Part shown: in pieces, positions 16,255 through 25,071 of the stretch
How positions within the stretch are numbered: position 1 is the first letter of the stretch
Layout: each line of letters begins with the position of its first letter
Assembly: GCF_003634935.1 (NCBI RefSeq)
Contig: NZ_RBXO01000001.1
Coordinates: 2,009,501 to 2,073,500, forward strand
Length of the DNA: 64,000 nt
Origin: Saccharothrix australiensis
GTDB lineage: Bacteria; Actinomycetota; Actinomycetes; Mycobacteriales; Pseudonocardiaceae
Direction: 5' to 3'
The notes under the pieces: model-generated
Told to the model about the DNA's origin: nothing
The model's input: the letters and a program-made list of their open reading frames with translations, nothing else
Database searches by the model: none
Translations under genes and position numbers: made by a program

Positions 16255-18102
16255 GTGAAGCGTGTTCGGAGAGCCGTGGTGCTGGCGGCCCTGGCCACCC
16301 TGCCGCTGGGCGTGCTGCCCGCGGCGGCCACGGCCGCACCGGAGGGCCCGGTGTTCAAGGATGGCGAGGCGCAACCCGTCTTCGACCCGAAGGACGTGGT
16401 GAAGGAGAGCGTCTGGGTGCGCGCGCCGGTCGACAGCGACCGCGACGGGCGTGACGACGAGGTCTACACCGAGGTGGTGCGGCAGAAGGCCACCGACCGG
16501 GGCCTCAAGGTGCCGGTGGTGTTCCTCAACAGCCCGTACTTCTCCGGCGGCAACGACGTGGCGAACCACAACGTCGACGTCGAGCTGTACGTGCCGAACA
16601 AGCGCGGCGGCCACGACAAGCGCGACGGGTCGGTGTTGAAGGCCGAGGCGGACGAGCGGATCGCGGCGGCCGTCGGTCCCCACGCCGGTCCCATCACCTC
16701 GACGCGGTACGAGTCCTACTTCATCCAGCGCGGGTTCGCCGTGGTGTACGGGGAGTCGCTGGGCACCGGCAAGTCGTCCGGCTGCCCCACCTCGGGCGGG
16801 CGCAACGAGACCATCGGCTCCAAGTCGGTCGTGGACTGGCTCAACGGCCGCGCCACGGCGCGTGACGCGTCCGGCGCCGCGGTGGCGGCCTCGTGGTCCA
16901 CCGGCAAGGTCGCCATGATGGGCGTGTCGTACAACGGCACCCTGCCCAACGCGGTGGCTTCCACCGGTGTCGAGGGCTTGGCGGCGATCGTGCCGATCGC
17001 GGCGATCTCCAGCTGGTACGACTACTACCGGGCCGACGGCGCGGTGGTCGCGCCCGGCACGTTCCAGGGCGAGGACCTGGACGTGCTCGCCGAGTACGTG
17101 TACACGCGGTCGGATCGGGAGATCTGCAAGCCGGTGATCGCGGAGGTCGCGCGGAAGCAGGACCGGGTCACGGGTGACTACAGCGAGTTCTGGGACGAGC
17201 GGAACTACGTGAAGGACGCCTCCAAGGTGCGTGCGGCGGTGCTCGCCGTGCACGGGCTGAGCGACTGGAACGTCAAGACCAAGCACGTGGCGCAGTGGTA
17301 CGAGGCGCTGCGGCGCAACGGGGTCGAGCACAAGATCTGGCTGCACCAGTCCGGGCACACCGACCCGGACACGCTGCGGTCCGCGGAGTGGCGGCGCACC
17401 CTCAACCGGTGGTTCAGCCACTACCTGTACGGGATCGACAACGGCATCGAGAAGGAGCCGAAGTCGACCATCCAGCGCGAGGACAAGACCACGTGGGTGG
17501 ACGAGGCCGACTGGCCGGCTCCCGGTGCCGCGACCGCGCGGCTGCACCCGTGGGCCGGTGGTTCGGCCAAGGGCGCGCTGCGGTCGTCGTCGGTGCCCGG
17601 CCGTCCCGTGGTGGAGTCGTTGCGCGACGACTCGTCCAAGCTCGCCGAGGACCTGATCGACCTGCCGAGGTCCGGCAACCGGCTGTCTTACGCGACCCGT
17701 GCGTCGGCCACGCCGCTGCGGCTGTCCGGGACGCCGCGGGTGGAGCTGGCGGTGTCGTTCGACCAGCCGGCGGCGAACGTGACGGCGCTGCTGGTGGACC
17801 GTGCGCCGGACGGGACCAGCCACGTGATCACGCGCGGGTGGACCGATCCGCAGAACCGGGTCGACCCGGCCAAGACCAAGCCGATCGTTTCGGGGCACAC
17901 GTACCGGATCGACGTGGAGCTCCAGCCGCAGGACTACGTCGTGCCCGCCGGGCACTCGCTGGAGTTCGTGCTGATCTCCAGCGACTACGACTACACGCTG
18001 CGGCCCAAGCCGGGCGCGGGCCTGTCGATCGACCTGACGTCGACGGTGGTGGAGCTGCCCGTGGTCGGTGGGCAGCCGGCGTTGCGCCGTTCGGTTGGTT
18101 AG
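16255..18102 (+). CDS. Secreted Xaa-Pro dipeptidyl-peptidase / CocE-NonD hydrolase
   Basis: A 615-residue exported serine hydrolase of peptidase family S15. The GTG start follows GGGGGA. The signal peptide is residues 1 to about 28 (KRVRR, hydrophobic core, AATAA). The catalytic triad is S225 in GVSYNGT, D337 in LSDWNV and H368 in QSGHTDP. The C-terminal half is the jelly-roll Xpep domain (about 410-610). Such enzymes remove N-terminal X-Pro dipeptides from extracellular peptides. It precedes a secreted M23 peptidase, but a separate AT-rich promoter region (18103-18195) makes cotranscription uncertain. Confidence 0.88.
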   Translation: MKRVRRAVVLAALATLPLGVLPAAATAAPEGPVFKDGEAQPVFDPKDVVKESVWVRAPVDSDRDGRDDEVYTEVVRQKATDRGLKVPVVFLNSPYFSGGNDVANHNVDVELYVPNKRGGHDKRDGSVLKAEADERIAAAVGPHAGPITSTRYESYFIQRGFAVVYGESLGTGKSSGCPTSGGRNETIGSKSVVDWLNGRATARDASGAAVAASWSTGKVAMMGVSYNGTLPNAVASTGVEGLAAIVPIAAISSWYDYYRADGAVVAPGTFQGEDLDVLAEYVYTRSDREICKPVIAEVARKQDRVTGDYSEFWDERNYVKDASKVRAAVLAVHGLSDWNVKTKHVAQWYEALRRNGVEHKIWLHQSGHTDPDTLRSAEWRRTLNRWFSHYLYGIDNGIEKEPKSTIQREDKTTWVDEADWPAPGAATARLHPWAGGSAKGALRSSSVPGRPVVESLRDDSSKLAEDLIDLPRSGNRLSYATRASATPLRLSGTPRVELAVSFDQPAANVTALLVDRAPDGTSHVITRGWTDPQNRVDPAKTKPIVSGHTYRIDVELQPQDYVVPAGHSLEFVLISSDYDYTLRPKPGAGLSIDLTSTVVELPVVGGQPALRRSVG

Positions 18103-18195
18103 GAATTATTTCACCATCTCAAAACCTGGTTAGTCTTCCACCTCGACGGCTGGGCGTGGTCCGATCACCACACCAGTCGTCAAGGAGGTTGGCAG

Positions 18196-18951
18196 ATGCG
18201 CCGCGTGCTCGTCACGGTCCTCGTCACGCCGCTGTTCGGCCTCGTCCTTACGCAGGGCGAGGCGTCGGCGGCGCCGAACTTCCAGCTGCCGTTCCCGTGC
18301 AACCAGGTGTGGGAGGGGCAGACCCGCACCAACCACAGCCCCGCGAACTCGGTCGACTTCAACCGCGCGAACGACGACGGCGACCCGGTCGTCGCGTCCG
18401 CCGCGGGCACCGTGACCAGGGTCGCGAACGAGGGTGGCACCAGTTACGGCCGTTGGGTGGAGATCGACCACGGTGGCGGCTGGCGGACCCGGTACGCGCA
18501 CCTGTCCGCGCAGCGGGTGACCGTCGGGCAGTCCGTCCGGCTCGGGCAGCAGATCGGCAACGTCGGCACCACGGGCGGATCGACCGGGCCGCACCTGCAC
18601 TACGAGCAGCGGCTCAACGGCGCGGACCGGAAGGTCGTGTTCAACGGTGCCGGGGCGTACTACTGGGGTACGCGCAGCTACACGAGCCGCAACTCGTGCA
18701 GCGGGGTCACCGGGACCGTGGGGACCGACAGCGGGTCGTCGGTGACCGTGCGGTCGGGGCCCGGCACGGGTTACGCGGCCGTGGGTTCGGTGGCGAACGG
18801 CTCGTCGGTGACGATCCGCTGCCAGGTCAAGGGGCAGAGCGTCACCGGCAAGTACGGCACGACGGCCTTGTGGGATCAGATCGGGTCCGGCTACATCTCC
18901 GACGCGTACGTGTACACCGGTTCCGACGGTCAGGTCGCGCCTGCCTGCTGA
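18196..18951 (+). CDS. Secreted M23 peptidase with C-terminal SH3-like domain
   Basis: A 251-residue exported cell-wall endopeptidase. Signal peptide to about residue 26 (GEASAA). The LytM-type M23 domain has zinc ligands H47, D54 and H135 (HLHYE), with catalytic H102 and H133. After about residue 165 an SH3b-type domain (VTVRSGPGTGY) probably binds the peptidoglycan; four Cys in the mature chain may form disulfides. AAGGAGG ribosome site. Followed by an intrinsic terminator. Confidence 0.88.
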   Translation: MRRVLVTVLVTPLFGLVLTQGEASAAPNFQLPFPCNQVWEGQTRTNHSPANSVDFNRANDDGDPVVASAAGTVTRVANEGGTSYGRWVEIDHGGGWRTRYAHLSAQRVTVGQSVRLGQQIGNVGTTGGSTGPHLHYEQRLNGADRKVVFNGAGAYYWGTRSYTSRNSCSGVTGTVGTDSGSSVTVRSGPGTGYAAVGSVANGSSVTIRCQVKGQSVTGKYGTTALWDQIGSGYISDAYVYTGSDGQVAPAC

Positions 18952-18965
18952 CTTAGCGTCCTTCA

Positions 18966-18999
18966 CGCCTCCTTACGGACTCCGTAAGGGGGCGCTTTT
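18966..18999 (+). terminator. Intrinsic terminator after the M23 gene
   Basis: 13-bp stem 18966-18978 with 18982-18994 (one G-T pair) and a three-base loop, followed by CTTTTCC. Confidence 0.85.
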
Positions 19000-19097
19000 C
19001 CTTATACGGCACCACCCGAACGGGTGACCGGCCTGAGTTATCCACATTTTCCGATCCGCCAGTGGCCCCTCCACCCACCCCAACCCAAGATCGACCC

Positions 19098-20690
19098 ATG
19101 ACATCCCTCACCGCCCCTACCAACCGCCTCCACACGCCGGGCGACCTGGTCGCCGCACTGCCGTACCTGCTGGGCTTCCACCCCGTCGACTCGCTGGTCC
19201 TCCTGCTGCTGGAGAACGGGACGATCGCGCAGACGCTCCGCGTCGACCTGCCCCCTGAACGCAACGACCGCAGGGTCGCCGAAGAACTGGCCGCGCCGCT
19301 CGAAGGCCAGTCCCACTTCCGGGTGGTGGCGTTGGTCATCGGCGGCGGGCGGGGCGACCCACCCGAGGAGTTGCCCCGCGAGCACCTCGTGGCGCACCTG
19401 GTGGCGGCCCACGCCTGCGCGGGCGTTGCCGTGACGCGCGCCGTGTGGTGCCCGGCCACCGCCAAGGGCGCGCGGTGGTTCGACTACCACGACCTGGGGG
19501 AGACCGGAGCCGTGCCCGACCCGATGGCCACGGCCGTCGCCGCCAAGGCGGTGGCGCGCGGGTACGTCACCCACCGGGACCGGGAGGCGCTGGCCGCCAC
19601 CCTCGCACCGGACTCGGAGGAGTCGCTGTCGCGGAGGTCCGCCCTGCTCGACCACGTGGTGGCGGAGGCGGAGGCGCACGACTACGACGACCCCGGAGTC
19701 ATGGTCCGCCACCGCGAGCTGGTCCGGCGGGAGGTGGCGAGGGCGCAGGAGCGGACGTGCCCGCTGACCGATCGCGAGATCGTCGACCTGGCCTACGCGC
19801 TGTCCGACCCGTGGGTGCGCGACGCCAGCCTGGCCGAGGCGATCGGCGGGCACGCCCTGGGCGCCGAGCGGCTGTGGACGGAGCTGACGAGGGCGACACC
19901 GCACCCGGAGATGGCGGAGCCCGCGGCGCTGCTCGCGTTCACCGCGTACATCAGGGGAGACGGTGCGCTGGCGCGGATGGCCCTGGACCGGGCACAGGAG
20001 GCCCTGCCGGGCCACCGGCTGTCCGTGCTGCTGCGCATGGCCCTGGACAACGGCATGCCCCCGTCCACCGTGCGCAACCTCGCCGAACGAACCGCCGACG
20101 CACCGTGGTTCCCCACCACCCCCACTCGACCCCCAACACCCACACCCACCCCGCCGTCCACACCACCCGCACCCGCTGCACCGACGCCGCCCGCAACGTC
20201 AACGCCGCCCTCGGTGCCGCCGCCTCCTGCCGCTCCGCCGCCGTCCTCGGCATCGACGCCTCTCACCGCTCCGCCACCCCCTGCCGCTCCGCCGCCTCCC
20301 GCTGCGGCAATGCCGACCGGTGCATCGCCGACACCCACCACCGCCCCCGCTACAACCACTGCCTCCACCACGACCAGTGCCCCGGCGACGGCCCCTGATC
20401 ACACCCCGACGACAACACCGACCCCAGCCACCGCGCACATCCCAACGAGCGCGCACCACCCACCGGACAACCGCCACCACCCCGCCGCTCCACCGGCGGT
20501 CACCAACTCGACCTCAACTGACTCTGGCGCGAACACCGACACCACCACCGAGGCCGCGACCGCAACGGAGAAAGGCGCGACCAAGGCACCCTCCGCTCCC
20601 ACCACCAACCCATCAGTCAACCCCGCCCCGACCCCGGCCAACCCCGCCTCCACCCCGAACGCTGCCGGTGAGGAGCCCCAAGCCACCTGA
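19098..20690 (+). CDS. DUF4192 protein with a long Pro/Thr/Ala tail
   Basis: A 530-residue protein. Residues 5 to about 335 form the actinobacterial DUF4192 domain (LHTPGDLVAALPYLLGFHP, DSLVLLLLENG, AVWCPATAKGARWFDY, DAPWFP at its end), of unknown function. From about 338 to the C-terminus the chain is almost only Pro, Thr, Ala and Ser and must be disordered; it has no signal peptide, so a wall-spanning role is unlikely. The tail coding DNA has relaxed third positions compared with the domain, suggesting rapid expansion. A strong hairpin follows the stop. Confidence 0.8.
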   Translation: MTSLTAPTNRLHTPGDLVAALPYLLGFHPVDSLVLLLLENGTIAQTLRVDLPPERNDRRVAEELAAPLEGQSHFRVVALVIGGGRGDPPEELPREHLVAHLVAAHACAGVAVTRAVWCPATAKGARWFDYHDLGETGAVPDPMATAVAAKAVARGYVTHRDREALAATLAPDSEESLSRRSALLDHVVAEAEAHDYDDPGVMVRHRELVRREVARAQERTCPLTDREIVDLAYALSDPWVRDASLAEAIGGHALGAERLWTELTRATPHPEMAEPAALLAFTAYIRGDGALARMALDRAQEALPGHRLSVLLRMALDNGMPPSTVRNLAERTADAPWFPTTPTRPPTPTPTPPSTPPAPAAPTPPATSTPPSVPPPPAAPPPSSASTPLTAPPPPAAPPPPAAAMPTGASPTPTTAPATTTASTTTSAPATAPDHTPTTTPTPATAHIPTSAHHPPDNRHHPAAPPAVTNSTSTDSGANTDTTTEAATATEKGATKAPSAPTTNPSVNPAPTPANPASTPNAAGEEPQAT

Positions 20691-20701
20691 CCCACCCCGA
20701 G

Positions 20702-20739
20702 GCCCGGCCTCGCGGCTTCCCCCATCCGCGAGGCCGGGC
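20702..20739 (+). terminator. Terminator hairpin after the DUF4192 gene
   Basis: Perfect 14-bp stem 20702-20715 with 20726-20739, ten-base loop. Confidence 0.7.
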
Positions 20740-20848
20740 AGTCCCCAGGACGTGGGCATGCGAGGTGGGGCCTTGGCCCTGGATGTCGGACACCGGGCAC
20801 ACTCCGATCCGGACGATCCGGGTGGACAGGAGTCCCGTTCAGACGGCG

Positions 20849-21145
20849 ATGAAGCACCATCCGCCGGAGTTCAAGGCCGAGGCGGTTGTGCTCTACCGGT
20901 GCCGCCCCGGCGCGGCGACCACATCGGTGGCCGACGACCTCGGGATCAACCACGAGACGCTGCGCAACCGGATTCGCCTCGGCGATGCACGATGCACCGG
21001 CCCCCACACCGCCGTGGCCGTGTCGCCGTCGGGTTCACCGGAGGACGAGAACGCCGCGCTGCTCAGGCGCATCCGCGAACTGGAGAAGGAGCGCGACATC
21101 CTGTGCAAGGCGGCCCGGCACTTCGCGGGCGAGACGCGCTGGTGA
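20849..21145 (+). CDS. IS3-family transposase OrfA
   Basis: A 98-residue OrfA: an N-terminal helix-turn-helix (HPPEFKAEAVVLYRC, SVADDLGINHETLRNRI) and a C-terminal leucine-zipper-like helix (ENAALLRRIRELEKERDIL) ending KAARHFAGETRW, the usual IS3 OrfA end. The frame is open and looks intact. It overlaps the GTG of the truncated orfB by four bases. Without OrfB it cannot move the element but could still bind DNA. Confidence 0.8.
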   Translation: MKHHPPEFKAEAVVLYRCRPGAATTSVADDLGINHETLRNRIRLGDARCTGPHTAVAVSPSGSPEDENAALLRRIRELEKERDILCKAARHFAGETRW

Positions 21146-21563
21146 GCCGCTTCCAGTTCGTTGACGATCACTGGCACCACCACGGCGTGGAGCGGTTGTG
21201 CCAGGTCATCGGCCTCGCCCGGTCCAGCTACCACCGCTGGAAGGCCACCGCGCCCGATCGAGCTGGCCGAGCCGCCGCCGACGCGCGCCCGGCCGCCCGC
21301 ATCCGGGTGATCCACCGCGAGTCGGCCGGCACGGACGGCGTCTCGCGGATCACCGCCGAACTGCACCACACCCGACACCGCGTCAACCACACACAGGCCG
21401 CCCGCGTGATGCGCGAGGTCGGCCTGGCCGGGGTGCGGCTGCGCCGCCGGCACCGCACCACCCGCCGGAGTTCCGGGCCGAGGCGGTCGCGCCCTTCCGG
21501 TCCCGCCCCGGCGCGACGATCACATCGGTGGCCGACGACCTCGGGATCAACCACGAGACGCTG
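20920..21563 (+). repeat. 43-bp identical direct repeat within the two IS3 copies
   Basis: 20920-20962 and 21521-21563 are identical and encode the same TSVADDLGINHETL segment of OrfA, 601 bp apart. The flanks have diverged, so this is a residual block of homology between two element copies. Confidence 0.85.
21142..21461 (+). pseudogene. IS3-family transposase OrfB, 5' fragment
   Basis: About 107 residues of OrfB: start SRFQFVDDHWHHHGVERLCQ, SSYHRW, the HTH_21 region (IHRESAGTDGVSRITAEL) and ARVMREVGLAGVRLRRRHRT. It then runs into the orfA-like start of a second copy, and the DDE catalytic core is absent. Confidence 0.8.
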
Positions 21564-21835
21564 ACAACCGAATCCGGCTCGACGATGCGCAAAGCACCGG
21601 ATCGTCGATCGCACCTCAGACCGTGCCGCCGTAGGGCATTGCGCGGGAGAGACGTGCTGGTGAACCGCTTGCAGTTCGTTGAGATCATCGGCGCCGTCAC
21701 GGCGTCAAGCGGCTGTGCCGGGTCATCGGGGTCGCACTGGGTACCGCGTCAACCACAAGCGCATCGCCTGGGTCATGCGCGGCATCGGCCTGGCGCTGCC
21801 GCTGCGCTGCCAGCACCGCCGACGGCACCTGCCTT
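21459..21835 (+). pseudogene. Second, decayed IS3 copy (orfA' and orfB' pieces)
   Basis: Starts HHPPEFRAEAV and keeps SVADDLGINHETL but loses the rest of OrfA. At about 21658 orfB resumes (VNRLQFVE), is frameshifted by small deletions, and jumps internally to the RVNHKRIAWVMRGIGLA segment. No usable reading frame is left. Confidence 0.75.
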
Positions 21836-21977
21836 CACCTGTGCGGTGGAGGCCCCAACGCCGCGAACCAACACGCATCCGCCGCGAACGGCATCAACCC
21901 TGGACCGAGCACGTGCGGCCTGACCAACCCGGCGGACGTCCCTGGCCACCGACCAAGAACGTTCACCCGGAACGGCG

Positions 21978-22040
21978 AACCGACCAGGCGGCACCCGCTC
22001 CAAGGCCGTGCTCACCGACGTCGGTCCGGTGCAGATCGAC
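21978..22040 (+). pseudogene. IS256 (Mutator)-family transposase fragment
   Basis: One short frame reads GGTRSKAVLTDVGPVQID, which matches the characteristic N-terminal segment of IS256-family transposases (NGTRSKTVLT-x-VGPV-x-I). Nothing recognisable lies on either side. A remnant from a different element than the IS3 copies. Confidence 0.6.
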
Positions 22041-22121
22041 CAGTTGACCACCGGAAGGCTGAGCGGTCGACGTGCGATTCATGAAGCGGTCTGGCCGGCC
22101 TGTCGACGGGTGCTGTCCGAG

Positions 22122-22667
22122 CTACCCGTCGGAATTGATGCGTTGGTGGCTTGCGGCCAGTACCGCGTCGGCCAATTCGGCCGGGGTGAGCCGGTCCGAG
22201 CGCAGTACGAGCGTCCCGGCCGGCTGGCGGGCCGCAGCGGCCGGGTCCAGGCGGCTCAGGGCCCACTCCAGGGCCGACGAGCCCGACTGCGGGTTGCCGG
22301 GGATCGGTGCGCGGGCGGTGATTCGCTTTTTCAGCACGTCGGCGTCCGCTTCCAGGAAGACGTGCAGGATTTCCTCGCCCGCGTCGGCCAGGCCGCCGAG
22401 GATTTCGGCCCGGTAGGCGTCGCGGAGGAGCGACATCGGCACGATGAGCGTCTCCGCGTGGTGCCTGCGCAGCGACAGCGCCGTCGCGACGACCAGCTCC
22501 CGCCAACTCGGCAGGTCCTGGAAGTCGTCGTTGGGCGGCACCCACTTCCACAGCGTGATGCCCAGGTCTTCCGGGTCGTACACGACCGCGGTCGGGAGTC
22601 GCCGGTGCAGTTCCTGCGCCAGCGTCGTCTTTCCCGCCCCGAACCCACCGTTGAGCCAGATGATCAT
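22122..22667 (-). CDS. TmrB-like P-loop ATP-binding protein
   Basis: A 181-residue P-loop protein, start chosen at 22667 because the family begins directly with the nucleotide loop (MIIWLNGGFGAGKTT, loop at 7-14). VVYDPEDLGITLWKWVP, DDFQDLPSWRELV, LIVPMSLL and DADVLKKRI follow the pattern of TmrB of Bacillus, which gives tunicamycin resistance. TmrB has an amphipathic C-terminal helix; here the C-terminus (LTPAELADAVLAASHQRI) is shorter. Stands alone next to the IS remnants. The substrate here is not known; a general small-molecule kinase role is possible. Confidence 0.7.
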   Translation of the reverse strand: MIIWLNGGFGAGKTTLAQELHRRLPTAVVYDPEDLGITLWKWVPPNDDFQDLPSWRELVVATALSLRRHHAETLIVPMSLLRDAYRAEILGGLADAGEEILHVFLEADADVLKKRITARAPIPGNPQSGSSALEWALSRLDPAAAARQPAGTLVLRSDRLTPAELADAVLAASHQRINSDG

Positions 22668-23037
22668 CCCGGCAACGTATCCAGATCGTCCGCGACACCG
22701 CCACCTTCTCCCGACGTCCGCCACGCCCGGACGCCTTTCGCGCGTCCGCCGGGAATACGGGCGAGAGCAGGCGGGAACGGGCATTGGGGTTCGGCGGCGT
22801 GGCGGATCGAGGGATCGTTGTTCAGGATGGGCGGGTCTCGCGCTCTGCCGGGTGGTGGAGCCCTGAGGCCGCCCACCTCGCGTGGTCACGGGGTCCACGT
22901 GGTGGGCGGCCGTCGGAACGTGCCGCGTGGCTGTCGGCGCAGGTCTCCGCTGGGGTGACCGGCCACCGCTGAGGCAACCGATCACCGCTGGGACAGCCGG
23001 TGGCCGGTGTGGTGACCGGCCACCGGCTGATCGCCTG
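22668..23037. other. Intergenic region without a supported gene
   Basis: GC-rich, about 370 bp, with repeated GACCGGCCACCG-type words near its right end and the hairpin listed next. I see no gene with a convincing start. Confidence 0.6.
22996..23027 (-). terminator. Terminator hairpin of the S9 peptidase gene
   Basis: Perfect 13-bp stem 22996-23008 with 23015-23027, six-base loop, starting 11 bp beyond the S9 peptidase stop on the minus strand. Confidence 0.7.
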
Positions 23038-25071
23038 TTAGACGAGGTCCGGGCGTTGCCAGGGCTCGCCCAGCACGTGCTCCGCCAGGAACGCGTAGAT
23101 CGTCTCGTACCAGACCTTCGCGTTGCCGGGGGTCAGGATCCAGTGGTTCTCCGTCGGGAAGTACAGGAACTTCGCCGGCACGCCGTGGCGCACCAGGTCG
23201 AAGTACAGGCGCTGACCCTCGCTGATCGGCACCCGGTAGTCCTTGTCACCGTGGATCACCAGCATCGGCGTCTTGATGTCGGCCACGCCCAGGTGCGGCG
23301 AGTTCGCGCTGAGCTGCTCGCGCTGCCGCAGCGGGTCGCCCATCTCGCGGATCCAGTAGTACGAGTCGTCCGTCGTGCCGGTGAACGCGTCCAGGTGCCA
23401 CAGCGACGCGTGGGTCACGATGGCCTTGAAGCGGTCCGTCCTGGTCGCGATCCAGTTCGCCATGTACCCGCCGAACGAGCCGCCCATCGCCGCCGTCCGG
23501 CTGTCGTCGATGTCGTCCCGCCGCACCGCCACGTCCGTGATCGCCATGAGGTCGGTGTACGGCTTCGCGCCCCAGCTGCCCCAGCCCTCCCGGATGAACT
23601 CGGGGCCGTACCCGGTCGACAGGGCCGGGTCCGGCATCAGCACCGCGTAGCCGCGCGCCGCCATCAGCCACGGGTTCCAGCGCCAGCTCCAGCCGCTCCA
23701 GCTCATCACCGGGCCGCCGTGCACCCACAGCAGCAGCGGCGCGGGCTGGTCCGCCGAGCAGCCCGTCGGCAGCACCAGCCAGGCGCGCACCGTCCGGCCG
23801 TCGGCGACCACGGTCTCGATCTCGGTCAGCGTGCCGGGCAGCGACTCGACGACGCCCGGCGCGGGCAGGGCCACGGCCTCCTGGTCGGGCTCGGCCAACG
23901 CCAGGCGCACGGGCTGCGCGGGCTGGTCGACCGCGTTGCGCAGCGCGTAGACGTGGTCCCGGCCCACCTGCACGTCGGTGTACGCGCCGGTCGCCGTCAG
24001 CTTGATCAGCTCACCCGACGCGAGGTCCAGCCGCCAGATCGGCTGGTGGCCCCGGTACGAGCTGGTGAAGTACACCGCCGCGCCGTCCGGGCTGACGACC
24101 GGGTGCTCGGCCTCCTCCGCGAAGTCCGGCGCGAGTTCGGTGATCGCGCCGTCCAGGGAGATGCGCACCAGCGCGTTGCGCCACGGCAGGCTGGGTGTCG
24201 AGTCGAACGAGCGGATCGCGATCACGCCCGACGAGTCCGGCAGGAACGCCACCTGCGTGAACGAGTGCCCCTCGGCGTCGGCCAGCACCCGGCTCGACGA
24301 ACCGTCCGCGGCGGCCACCCGCAGCCGCACCCGCGGGCCGTAGGCGGCGCTGACGTCCACCCGCTCGGTGTGCACCACCCACCGGCCGTCGGGGCTGATG
24401 ACCGCGGGGTCGTCGAGCCTGGTCGCCGCCTCCGGCGTCAGGTCGACCAGGCCGGTCGCGTCCAGGCGCTCGGCGTCCGGGTCGAACGAGCCGGTGAGCA
24501 GCCGCGGGTAGGTCGGGCCCAGGTCCACGTCCCAGTACCGGGTCGGGTACGACTCGTACAGGATCGCGGTGACGCCGGCGTCCTCGCGGGCCTTGCGCAG
24601 CGCCTCGTCGGCCTCGCCGAACTCCGCCGTCGGGTGCGCGCCCGCCGTCAGCAGCAGCGTCCCCGCGTCCCGCGCCACCGCCACCCGCTCGACACCGCGG
24701 GTCGGGCGGCACAGCTCGCGGGCCTCGCCGACCGGCGGCAGCACCCACAGCGCCGTCCGGTCCTTCTTCTTGCCCTCGTCGGGTTTCGCCGCCTGGTCCG
24801 GCCGCGCCGACAGGAACAGCAGCGAACCGTCCGGGGTGAACACCGGGTTCGACTCGCCCTTCGCCGCGCGGGTCAACCGACGCGCCGGGCGCACCCCCGC
24901 CGGGTCGACCTCCCACAGCGCGCCCTGCCACGCCTTGCCGTCCGGTGTCAGCTCCGCCACCACGGTCACCAGCCGCGTGCCGTCCGGTGACAGGGCGAGC
25001 GACCCCAGACGGGGCAGCGCGGCGTACGCGGACAGGTCGGCGAAGTCGGTCGCCTGGATCGTGCCGCTCAT
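23038..25071 (-). CDS. S9-family prolyl oligopeptidase-type peptidase
   Basis: A 677-residue cytoplasmic serine peptidase or acylaminoacyl-peptidase. The N-terminal part is a seven-bladed propeller of DPP-type repeats (LALSPDGTRLV, PVFTPDGSLLFLS, AVISPDGRWVV and others). The C-terminal hydrolase domain has S532 in GGSFGGYM, D611 in HGDKDYRV and H643 in TENHW. The ATG at 25071 sits in a TGATG overlap with galE and has GGAGG upstream, so it is translationally coupled to galE. Confidence 0.9.
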   Translation of the reverse strand: MSGTIQATDFADLSAYAALPRLGSLALSPDGTRLVTVVAELTPDGKAWQGALWEVDPAGVRPARRLTRAAKGESNPVFTPDGSLLFLSARPDQAAKPDEGKKKDRTALWVLPPVGEARELCRPTRGVERVAVARDAGTLLLTAGAHPTAEFGEADEALRKAREDAGVTAILYESYPTRYWDVDLGPTYPRLLTGSFDPDAERLDATGLVDLTPEAATRLDDPAVISPDGRWVVHTERVDVSAAYGPRVRLRVAAADGSSSRVLADAEGHSFTQVAFLPDSSGVIAIRSFDSTPSLPWRNALVRISLDGAITELAPDFAEEAEHPVVSPDGAAVYFTSSYRGHQPIWRLDLASGELIKLTATGAYTDVQVGRDHVYALRNAVDQPAQPVRLALAEPDQEAVALPAPGVVESLPGTLTEIETVVADGRTVRAWLVLPTGCSADQPAPLLLWVHGGPVMSWSGWSWRWNPWLMAARGYAVLMPDPALSTGYGPEFIREGWGSWGAKPYTDLMAITDVAVRRDDIDDSRTAAMGGSFGGYMANWIATRTDRFKAIVTHASLWHLDAFTGTTDDSYYWIREMGDPLRQREQLSANSPHLGVADIKTPMLVIHGDKDYRVPISEGQRLYFDLVRHGVPAKFLYFPTENHWILTPGNAKVWYETIYAFLAEHVLGEPWQRPDLV

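Larger units (their letters stand above)
20849..22040 (+). mobile_element. Insertion-sequence graveyard (IS3 family twice, IS256 family once)
   Basis: A complete-looking orfA and a 5' piece of orfB of an IS3-type element are interrupted by a second, more decayed copy of the same element, then by a short IS256-type fragment. No terminal inverted repeats or target duplications could be recognised. Nothing here encodes a full transposase with its DDE residues. Confidence 0.75.

Noticed and set aside
20113-20398. A frame inside the DUF4192 tail with C in nearly every third position, encoding a Cys/His-rich peptide, suggesting a frameshift
   Set aside because: The main frame there is almost all Pro, Ala, Thr and Ser codons (NCN). 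Their fixed middle C becomes the third position of the other frame. G-ending codons are nearly absent in that frame, unlike real genes of this genome.
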